Positions 1 to 5,622 of a DNA stretch of 22,796 nt are shown here, piece by piece. Position 1 is the stretch's first letter. Every line of letters starts with the position of its first letter. Both the position numbers and the translations under genes were made by a program. The notes under the pieces were generated by a model. It searched no databases, was not told the origin of the DNA, and was given only the letters and a program-made list of their open reading frames with translations. Origin of the DNA: a virus. Location: the IMG/VR virus record IMGVR_UViG_3300035487_000976, positions 1 to 22,796 of that record; one strand, 5' to 3'.

Positions 1-2
1 AA

Positions 3-350
3 ACAGCTAGAGAAGAAAAAGAAGCTGCTGATAAAGAAGCTAAAGATAAAGAAGCTAAAGATAAAGAAGCTGCTGAAAAAGAAGCTGCTGAAAAGACTAA
101 ACAAGATGAATTATTAGCTGGATATAAAGAAGAGTTAAAAAAGGCCCAAGATGCTGGCGAAGAAGATAAAGCAAAAGAGATTCAAGGAAAAATAGATGCT
201 ATTTCTCAAAAAGAATCATGGCAATTAGAAAATAGCGAACTAGGTAGAATTTATGAATCTGAATTAAGAAAACTACAAAACAATTCTATATTAAACGAAT
301 CTAAATACCAAGTTAACTCAATAAAAGACGCATTTAGCAGATTAATGTAA
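3..350 (+). CDS. C-terminal part of a coiled-coil protein, function unknown (5' end outside window)
   Basis: The reading frame is open from the window edge to a TAA at 348-350, giving 115 residues of a longer protein whose start lies upstream. The visible part opens with five copies of a charged pentapeptide of the form (E/D)KEA(A/K), followed by a long Glu/Lys/Gln-rich stretch with almost no prolines, and ends in DAFSRLM. This is the composition of an extended alpha-helical coiled coil. No catalytic motif is visible. Such segments occur in phage scaffold, tail and fibre proteins, but nothing here decides between them, so I do not assign a function. It converges on the minus-strand gene ending at 353, only two bases away. 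Confidence 0.75.
   Translation, partial: TAREEKEAADKEAKDKEAKDKEAAEKEAAEKTKQDELLAGYKEELKKAQDAGEEDKAKEIQGKIDAISQKESWQLENSELGRIYESELRKLQNNSILNESKYQVNSIKDAFSRLM
15..89 (+). repeat. Five tandem 15-base units encoding (E/D)KEA(A/K)
   Basis: Direct reading shows five in-frame 15-base units: gaaaaagaagctgct, gataaagaagctaaa twice, gataaagaagctgct, and gaaaaagaagctgct. The two middle units are identical and the rest differ by a few bases, so this is a real DNA-level tandem repeat within the coiled-coil gene, likely able to change copy number by slippage. Confidence 0.85.
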
Positions 351-370
351 TTCTATTTCTTAGAATTTTT
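349..370 (+). terminator. Weak hairpin between converging genes
   Basis: AATTCTA at 349-355 and TAGAATT at 361-367 form a perfect 7-bp stem with a 5-base loop, followed by TTT on the plus strand. The stem is AT-rich and therefore weak. It overlaps the stop codons of both converging genes, so it may help separate the two transcripts. Confidence 0.4.
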
Positions 371-853
371 ACGAGCAAGATTAATAAACTCCTTCTGTTG
401 ATTCAGTAGGAGTTTTTTTATGTGATCTCGAAACTTAAGAGAAGATTCCAGTATTCTTCCATCTACCGATGACTCAGATAGTGTGTCCCAATAATCAGAA
501 TGCACAAAGTTCTTAACATCAAAGTTATTAATATTAGAACGAATGGGTTCACCAGAAAGTGCGCAAGTCCAATCTACAGTATCATAACTCTCCTTAAGTT
601 CTTCGATTTGCATAAATTCATCAGTAGACCAGTTATAATAATACTTATCTTTATGCTGAACATGCCTAGATCTACAAACCTCAAATATGATATGTAAGAA
701 TTGATCACTTTGTGCTCTTTCTTTAAGAACTGGATTTTCAAGCAATAATCTACGCTGCTGTAGCGAAAGTCCTTCATAACATACACCGTATCTATTTCTT
801 GGATAGGCTCCGCCAGTTCTCTTAATATTAGGGTATTTATTATTGTATGCCAT
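353..853 (-). CDS. Hypothetical protein, 166 aa, only minus-strand gene in the window
   Basis: The frame runs from an ATG at 853-851 to a TAG at 355-353. I do not recognise the family. The N-terminus is basic and rich in Asn, Tyr and Arg (MAYNNKYPNIKRTGGAYPRN), the centre is mixed and probably helical (LSLQQRRLLLENPVLKERA), and the tail is Lys-rich. There are three cysteines (about positions 25, 60 and 97), not spaced as a zinc site. No signal peptide or membrane segment is seen. It is transcribed away from the clamp-loader gene and shares a 66-base intergenic region with it. The open frame on the other strand at 500-697 is much shorter and has no leader. That a hairpin for the plus strand is embedded in its end suggests a close-packed convergent boundary. 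Confidence 0.75.
   Translation of the reverse strand: MAYNNKYPNIKRTGGAYPRNRYGVCYEGLSLQQRRLLLENPVLKERAQSDQFLHIIFEVCRSRHVQHKDKYYYNWSTDEFMQIEELKESYDTVDWTCALSGEPIRSNINNFDVKNFVHSDYWDTLSESSVDGRILESSLKFRDHIKKLLLNQQKEFINLARKNSKK
386..419 (+). terminator. Rho-independent terminator for plus-strand transcripts, inside the opposing gene
   Basis: AAACTCCT at 386-393 pairs with AGGAGTTT at 408-415; after one T-T mismatch the stem continues with CTG/CAG around a TTGATT loop, and a run of T extends to 419. The T-run lies on the plus strand, so it should stop transcription coming from the gene that ends at 350. It sits within the C-terminal codons of the minus-strand gene. Confidence 0.65.
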
Positions 854-880
854 ACTATATTTATCTGAAACATATTCAAA

Positions 881-903
881 GTTTCTTATATAATAACTAT
901 AAA
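881..903. promoter_or_regulatory. Candidate divergent promoter with palindromic TTATATAA
   Basis: The region between the divergent genes contains TTTCTTATATAATAAC; the core TTATATAA at 886-893 is its own reverse complement and so reads the same towards both genes (33 bases from the minus-strand ATG, 27 from the plus-strand ATG). A TATAAATC sequence just downstream (898-905) resembles the T4 late box TATAAATA. The assignment rests on recurrence of TATATAA ahead of other genes in this window. Confidence 0.4.
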
Positions 904-919
904 TCCAACATTAAAAAAC

Positions 920-1873
920 ATGATCCAAGCGTTATTTACAGAGAAATACAGACCTAAAAACCTAGATGATCTTATTCTTCCAGAAAGAGTAATGAATAAA
1001 TTCAAAGATGGTCTAACACAGAATATGTTATTTGCAGGTTCTCCAGGAACTGGAAAAACCTCAACGGCAAAGGCTATTGTACAACAATTTGACCTTCCAT
1101 ATCTCTATATTAATGCCTCGACTGATACTTCAGTTGATGTGATTAGAACTAGAATTACAGATTTCTGTTCAACTATGTCTATTCTTGACGACCAAGGAAA
1201 ATTCAAAGTTGTTATATTAGATGAGGTCGATGGAGTAAGCGATCAGTTCTTTAAAGCACTTCGTGCAACTATGGAGCAGTTTGCATCTAATAGTAGATTT
1301 ATTGCTACATGTAATTACATTAATAAACTACCAGATCCAATTCTTTCAAGATTTGAAGTAATTAATTTTGACTTTGATAAAGCAGAAGAATCTGAATTAA
1401 CAAAGAAATATATCAAAAGAGTATATGAGATTTGTAAGAAAGAGGGTATGACAATTGAAAAACCAGCACTGGTTGAGTTTGTTAGACGTAACTTTCCAGA
1501 TCTAAGAACAACTCTTAATAAATTACAAGGATATAAAAGTCAAGGTACTCAGAATATTACAGCAGAAGATGTAAAAAAATTCAACTCAGTCTATAAAGAT
1601 GTATTTGAACTAGTCTTTAATGAAACTGATCCTGTAAAGAACTATAAGCAGCTTGTTGGAGAATATTCAAATAGAGTAGATGATGTTCTTCAAACCTTAG
1701 GAGCTGAATTTATTGAATACATCCAAACAGAACAACAGACAAGTGTTAAATATATTCCACAAATAGCAATTACAGTAGCAGAACACCAAGCACAGAGAAG
1801 TCTTGTTATTGATCCAGTTATTACACTACTTTCATGTGTCTATAAAATTCAAACGATAATCTTAGGAAAATAA
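920..1873 (+). CDS. 44: Sliding-clamp loader large subunit, T4 gp44 type (AAA+ ATPase)
   Basis: ATPase subunit that loads the phage sliding clamp (gp45) onto primer-template DNA. At 317 residues it is almost the length of T4 gp44 (319). Visible motifs in order: EKYRPKNLDDLIL (8-20, the start typical of clamp loaders), Walker A GSPGTGKT (40-47), Walker B VVILDEVD (97-104), sensor 1 FIATCN (127-132) and the SRF box (143-145) whose arginine is the trans-acting finger. The remainder is the helical lid and collar region. The ATG follows an A-rich leader (attaaaaaac) without Shine-Dalgarno sequence. It overlaps the next gene by one base. In T4 it lies next to genes 45 and 62; here the direct neighbour is a glycosyltransferase, and a possible gp62 equivalent is three genes downstream. 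Confidence 0.95.
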   Translation: MIQALFTEKYRPKNLDDLILPERVMNKFKDGLTQNMLFAGSPGTGKTSTAKAIVQQFDLPYLYINASTDTSVDVIRTRITDFCSTMSILDDQGKFKVVILDEVDGVSDQFFKALRATMEQFASNSRFIATCNYINKLPDPILSRFEVINFDFDKAEESELTKKYIKRVYEICKKEGMTIEKPALVEFVRRNFPDLRTTLNKLQGYKSQGTQNITAEDVKKFNSVYKDVFELVFNETDPVKNYKQLVGEYSNRVDDVLQTLGAEFIEYIQTEQQTSVKYIPQIAITVAEHQAQRSLVIDPVITLLSCVYKIQTIILGK

Positions 1874-2652
1874 TGAAGAAAAAGGCAGCTATAATATGTC
1901 CTATTAAGAATGAAGAAACCTACATCAAAAAGTTTTTTGAATATTATCAAAAACATATCGATGTTAGTGATATTTATATTTTAGATTTTGGATCATCTGA
2001 AGAATACATTAAAAATGTGATCGGAAAAAACGCAACTGTAATTAAGACAGATGCTAATATTTTAGATGCGATTGAACTTTTTGAAGCAATGAGAAGCGCC
2101 CAAAAAGATTTATATAAAGAATATACATACGTACTTCCGCTAGATGTTGATGAGATTTTATATTATCATGCCGAAGGAGGATTAAAAAAATATCTACAAG
2201 AAACAGAAGTTGAATTAGTCTCATGCAGAGGACATGAAGTGATACATCTTCCGTTCTTACAAGAACCAATTGATCCTTCTAAAAAATGGATGGATCAGAT
2301 AAAATATTGGTACACTAATCATTATCATTATGGAAAAACATTAATATCAAAGAAAGAATTAAAATGGGAGCCTGGATTCCATACATATGAAGAAGAAACT
2401 ATAGATACTAGAGAACAAAACTTAGACCATAAATTATTCATGGTGCATTTACACCGTCACGATTTTAACACAACAATGTCAAGACATATAAAATGGGCAG
2501 GCATGGATTGGTCCGAATACACTTTAAAAAATAAATTAAACTATCATTACACTGAGAAATCAGAAGAAAAATTACTAGAATGGTATTATAAACCAATATT
2601 TGACAAAATACACACCATTCCAGAAGAAATTAAAAAAAATATTGACATTTAA
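1873..2652 (+). CDS. Glycosyltransferase, GT2-like (GT-A fold)
   Basis: The N-terminus AAIICPIKNEETYIKKFFEY (5-24) is the nucleotide-sugar binding start of the GT2 family subgroup represented by Glyco_tranf_2_4/GT92-like proteins; IYILDFGSSEE (34-44) is the usual second strand and turn. LPLDVDEIL (88-96) supplies the DxD-type metal-binding motif (D91, D93). The C-terminal half is rich in His, Trp and Tyr (for example LHRHDF) as often found in the acceptor side of these enzymes. There is no signal peptide or membrane helix. At 259 residues it is a compact single-domain enzyme. It starts within the stop of the clamp-loader gene (TAATG), so it is probably co-translated with it. The acceptor is unknown: phage DNA bases, virion proteins or host surface glycans are all possible. 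Confidence 0.8.
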   Translation: MKKKAAIICPIKNEETYIKKFFEYYQKHIDVSDIYILDFGSSEEYIKNVIGKNATVIKTDANILDAIELFEAMRSAQKDLYKEYTYVLPLDVDEILYYHAEGGLKKYLQETEVELVSCRGHEVIHLPFLQEPIDPSKKWMDQIKYWYTNHYHYGKTLISKKELKWEPGFHTYEEETIDTREQNLDHKLFMVHLHRHDFNTTMSRHIKWAGMDWSEYTLKNKLNYHYTEKSEEKLLEWYYKPIFDKIHTIPEEIKKNIDI

Positions 2653-2697
2653 TCACTCCAGATTTTTTTATGTCAATTAAAATGATTATATTTACAT
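2651..2697 (+). promoter_or_regulatory. Repeated hairpin-plus-promoter module ahead of the RNase H gene
   Basis: ATCACTCCAGATTTTTTT (from 2652) can form a small AATC/GATT hairpin followed by T residues, then comes TGTCAATTAAAATGATTATATTTA. Nearly the same module stands at 22033-22079. TATATTTA (2687-2694) resembles the Bacteroidota -7 box TANNTTTG, and the T-rich tract about 17-20 bases upstream would be the -33 element. The ATG of the RNase H gene is 22 bases further on. Confidence 0.6.
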
Positions 2698-2716
2698 ATA
2701 ACAAAACATATACAAT

Positions 2717-3946
2717 ATGAAACTAGGAAAACATACATTAGTAATAGACGGAAACTACTTCCTACATAGTAGACTTTTTGTCTTACCAAGGCCAAAGGGC
2801 AAACAATTATTAAAAGACGAAGAAGGCAAATCTCAATTAATGCGCAAATTATGCATTGATTTTGCAAGCGAAGTTCGTAAATTAACACCATTCGTGGATC
2901 AAATAGTCGTCGCAGTAGATTCAAAATCATGGCGTAAAGACCTTTTTCCAGATGCGGAATACAAAGGCACTAGAGTTGCTGATGATTCTGTTAATTGGTC
3001 AAATGTATTCTCAACATACGAAGAATGGCAAAAGATTCTAGAATCCAAAGGTGTTATTATCCATAAAGTATCAGGCGCAGAAGCTGATGATATTCTATTC
3101 GGATGGTCTACTCAATTAAATAATGAAGGTAAAAACTGTATTGTATGGACTGGCGATCGCGATTTGATTCAACTTGTTAATTACAATCAAGCAACTGATG
3201 CATATACTCTATGGTATTACAATTCTAAAAGAACCTTATTGGCATTCGAAGGATTCGAAGATGTTCTAAGCAAATCTAAAGTAGATGATATGTCTAACGA
3301 TGATCTTTTATTTAATATTGGATCCGAATCAGTAATGCAAGATCAACTTAAAGATGATTTTAAAGCATGGATTATTAAGAATGGCGTAACAATTCAAGAA
3401 ATAAATTGTGATGATTTCATATTCTCTAAAATATTACAAGGTGATAAGAGTGACAATATTAAATCAGTAGTTACATGGACTAAAAGAACAAGTTCAGGTT
3501 CTATTAGAAACTATTCAATCACAGAAAAACAAGCGCTACTAATACTCGCTAAATATACTGAAACTGAAGGTGAATTCCATATCGATCATTTCTTTAATAA
3601 AGAACGAGTTACACTACTTGTTAGTATTGTCCATGAAATTGTTGGTAGATCTACATTAGAAGAAATACGTATTAGATTTAATCAAAATCTAGATCTAATG
3701 TTGCTACACTATAACACAATACCTGAAGGAATTCAAAAAGGCATATACTCTGAAATAGAAAAAGATCTTTCTAAAGAAACAAATCTATCAACACTAAGTC
3801 AGATGGAAAAAATCTTAGAAGGAACTGATTGGAATTCTAAAAGATCAACAGGATCTGGGGCTCCAAAGGGATATGATGCTTTTGCTAATCTTAAAAAAGA
3901 AGAAGAAAAGCCTGCTCCACCAAAACACATTAATGAATTATTCTAA
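2717..3946 (+). CDS. rnh: T4-type RNase H / 5'-3' flap exonuclease (FEN family)
   Basis: Removes RNA primers and flaps during lagging-strand synthesis. The FEN-family acidic residues are all in place: D11 in LVIDGNY, D68 in VAVDSK, E122/D124/D125 in GAEADD, D147/D149 in TGDRDL, and D243/D246 in ILQGDKSDNI, the last matching the KGDKKDN motif of T4 RNase H and opening the helix-hairpin-helix. The length (409) exceeds T4 RNase H (305); extra material lies around 170-230 between the nuclease core and the helix-hairpin-helix, and in the C-terminal third. The protein ends in HINELF after a Lys/Pro linker, similar to the INEF ending of T4 RNase H and to short hydrophobic clamp-binding tails. A dedicated promoter-like module precedes the gene, and its stop overlaps the next start by one base. 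Confidence 0.9.
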   Translation: MKLGKHTLVIDGNYFLHSRLFVLPRPKGKQLLKDEEGKSQLMRKLCIDFASEVRKLTPFVDQIVVAVDSKSWRKDLFPDAEYKGTRVADDSVNWSNVFSTYEEWQKILESKGVIIHKVSGAEADDILFGWSTQLNNEGKNCIVWTGDRDLIQLVNYNQATDAYTLWYYNSKRTLLAFEGFEDVLSKSKVDDMSNDDLLFNIGSESVMQDQLKDDFKAWIIKNGVTIQEINCDDFIFSKILQGDKSDNIKSVVTWTKRTSSGSIRNYSITEKQALLILAKYTETEGEFHIDHFFNKERVTLLVSIVHEIVGRSTLEEIRIRFNQNLDLMLLHYNTIPEGIQKGIYSEIEKDLSKETNLSTLSQMEKILEGTDWNSKRSTGSGAPKGYDAFANLKKEEEKPAPPKHINELF

Positions 3947-4122
3947 TGACACATTCTGAAGAAATAGAAGAAATCTTAATCAATGCACATTCTGAAAATA
4001 TTTCAAATGAAGTAATTTTAGAAGTAAACAAATTAGGAATTAGAGATATAAAAACTATAGAAGCTAGATTAAAAATTTATACAAAAGCAATAGAGAATGT
4101 TAGACGAAACAAAACTGTTTGA
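3946..4122 (+). CDS. Small hypothetical protein, 58 aa
   Basis: An ATG at 3946-3948 lies in the stop codon of the RNase H gene (TAATG), and the frame runs to TGA at 4120-4122, overlapping the next gene by 26 bases. Without it there would be an unexplained 150-base hole in an otherwise packed operon. The product (starting MTHSEEIEEILINAHSENIS) has no proline, is acidic at its N-terminus and basic at its C-terminus (ENVRRNKTV), and would be almost fully alpha-helical. I do not recognise it. Translational coupling to RNase H and to the following gene suggests a replication or transcription accessory role, but this is inference only. Confidence 0.65.
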   Translation: MTHSEEIEEILINAHSENISNEVILEVNKLGIRDIKTIEARLKIYTKAIENVRRNKTV

Positions 4123-4525
4123 TTTTATTAAGATTATGTTTACCAGACCTGGTGATTATGATAAGATAACAAATCATAATAAAAAGAGACATCACTTCAT
4201 GATTAATCGTTTTTTTGCGATTAAATATCCTGCAAATGCTTCTCTTTTTAATCTTAATGGAATTAACCCAAACGCAGTTATTGATAGTTGGTCTCTCGTT
4301 GCTCGTAGGTTTTCTAGAGTTCCAGCTTGGATCTATACTAAAACTAAAAAATCAGCAACTTCTAAAAAAGAAAAATCAAAATATATACCTTCAGATAAAG
4401 CTATTTCCTTTTTCATGGAAAAAAATGAAATTGGAAAAAGAGAGTTTAAAGAATTAGAAACATTCGCAAAGGAAGAATTATATCAATCTCTGAAAAGAAT
4501 TGAAGATTCAATGCAAGTATATTAA
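4097..4525 (+). CDS. Possible clamp-loader small subunit, gp62-like (142 aa)
   Basis: The residue pattern FDFI..I.FT (8-16), HHFMINRFFAI.YP (32-45), N..... VIDSW (61-65) and R.FSRVPAW (71-78) resembles the pattern I know from divergent gp62 proteins of marine T4-like phages (FDF..AI..T, NPF..NR..S, then D......R...R...W). The length is also closer to those than to T4 gp62 (187). A Lys/Ser-rich linker (82-96) is followed by a short helical C-terminal part. No enzymatic motif is seen, as expected for the non-ATPase collar subunit. Its position, three genes after gp44 and in the same run of overlapping genes, fits, since 44 and 62 are normally adjacent. The match is from memory of patterns, so other small replication proteins remain possible. 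Confidence 0.5.
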   Translation: MLDETKLFDFIKIMFTRPGDYDKITNHNKKRHHFMINRFFAIKYPANASLFNLNGINPNAVIDSWSLVARRFSRVPAWIYTKTKKSATSKKEKSKYIPSDKAISFFMEKNEIGKREFKELETFAKEELYQSLKRIEDSMQVY

Positions 4526-4541
4526 AAATAACTAAAGGAAT

Positions 4542-5177
4542 ATGTTTGAATATGATTTAAGTCTTTTGCCAACTGCAATTGACATCACCCTGTATAAATA
4601 CAACTACATAGATAATAAGATCTTTACCCAATTGAATAATCAAGTTGATTTTATTCAAGTTGATTCAGATTCAATCATAGTATCATCTGATCAACTCAAG
4701 GTTTTTTTAGAAGAAAACTACCAAAGCGAACTCAATAAGTTTAAATCAATCGGTACTGACATAATTCATAAAGAGATTAATTCAACCTTTTTTCTGCATA
4801 AAATGTGTGAAGAGATGGAAAATCTTAAATATGTTAAGATTACTTTAAATAAAAAGAAGGGCTATAGCAGAACAGTCGAATTAGATGGCAATAAAGTACT
4901 TCAATTTAATTTTAAAATAATGACAGCAACTATTAGACTTTCTGACATATTTTCAGACAAAGATCTATTAAGTGCGAACAAGGCTCTTGAAAAAATAGGA
5001 ATATTAAGAGATGGGACCCCGTTTGTTAGAATTAAAGGAAAAGATTTAGGATCTTTAATTGACTCAAACATGGAAAATGAAAATAAAGATTTTGCACCAC
5101 TATTAGATATTCTAGATATTTTAGAACATAAAATGGAGCAAGACGATTCATTAATACTACTAATCACGGACTATTAA
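4542..5177 (+). CDS. Hypothetical protein, 211 aa
   Basis: The frame starts at an ATG after the A-rich leader taactaaaggaat and ends 40 bases before the next gene. I do not recognise the family. The protein begins MFEYDLSLLPTAIDITLY, is acidic overall, and has mixed alpha/beta character with a Lys-rich middle (LNKKKGYSRT, 102-111) and an acidic helical C-terminus ending in LLITDY. It has a single cysteine and no membrane segment. Position between the replication genes and the neck/terminase block leaves both a replication and a structural role open. It is too short and too unlike T4 gp13 or gp15 for me to call it either. Confidence 0.75.
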   Translation: MFEYDLSLLPTAIDITLYKYNYIDNKIFTQLNNQVDFIQVDSDSIIVSSDQLKVFLEENYQSELNKFKSIGTDIIHKEINSTFFLHKMCEEMENLKYVKITLNKKKGYSRTVELDGNKVLQFNFKIMTATIRLSDIFSDKDLLSANKALEKIGILRDGTPFVRIKGKDLGSLIDSNMENENKDFAPLLDILDILEHKMEQDDSLILLITDY

Positions 5178-5180
5178 GCA

Positions 5181-5207
5181 ATTTTTCTTGAATATATAAA
5201 GAAAAAT
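5181..5207 (+). promoter_or_regulatory. Candidate late promoter TATATAA within an inverted repeat
   Basis: TATATAA at 5193-5199 stands 18 bases ahead of the ATG at 5218. It is flanked by ATTTTTCTT (5181-5189) and AAGAAAAAT (5199-5207), a perfect 9-bp inverted repeat of A/T-rich sequence that could alternatively act as a weak terminator for the preceding gene. Confidence 0.4.
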
Positions 5208-5217
5208 AGTTTAATTA

Positions 5218-5622
5218 ATGAAGTTTCTACAAAATTTTGGTAAAAGAGAAGGACTAGTCTATATTGTTGTTTCATTATGGATTATAATGGGAATACTTGG
5301 TCTTTATAAAGGTGCAAGCCTTTCTGACCTTGGAGTTTACTTTGGTTCACTAACAGCATACGCAGCAACATATATTTGGGGAGAGTCTAAAAGACCAAGC
5401 ACTAAAACAAGTGTTCTTAAAAAAGGACCTAAATCTAGAAGAGAGGTTATGATTTATGTGGTTGTCCTCTTATGGGCAATTGCAGGAATGGTGGCAATTT
5501 GGTATTTAGCAGATTTAAATGAATTATCAATATACTTTGTTTCATTGACTGGTTTTATTATGTCATGGATTGCTGGAGAAGTTTATAAACCACAAGACGA
5601 AATTAAAAACAAAGAAGAATAA
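5218..5622 (+). CDS. Four-helix membrane protein made of two repeated units
   Basis: Four hydrophobic segments are predicted at about 14-30, 36-55, 78-97 and 103-121. The halves are copies of one another: units at 11-60 and 76-125 share the frame Y.VV.LW.I.G........L..L..YF.SLT......I.GE...P, with 20 of 50 positions identical by eye. A basic linker (SKRPSTKTSVLKKGPKSRR) joins them. The function is unknown; small phage membrane proteins include holins and superinfection-exclusion proteins, but there is no motif for either. It overlaps the neck gene by one base (TAATG) and has its own TATATAA box, so it is probably expressed late with structural genes. Confidence 0.8.
   Translation: MKFLQNFGKREGLVYIVVSLWIIMGILGLYKGASLSDLGVYFGSLTAYAATYIWGESKRPSTKTSVLKKGPKSRREVMIYVVVLLWAIAGMVAIWYLADLNELSIYFVSLTGFIMSWIAGEVYKPQDEIKNKEE

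Noticed and set aside
500-697. Plus-strand 65-codon frame opposite the minus-strand gene
   Set aside because: Shorter than the opposing 166-codon frame, biased composition and no A-rich leader.
574-879. Alternative minus-strand 101-codon frame overlapping the 166-codon gene
   Set aside because: Overlaps the better frame for most of its length and extends into the promoter-like region; no recognisable protein.
5181-5207. Terminator after the 211-residue protein gene
   Set aside because: The 9-bp inverted repeat consists almost only of A and T with no T-run after it; I recorded it with the promoter candidate instead.
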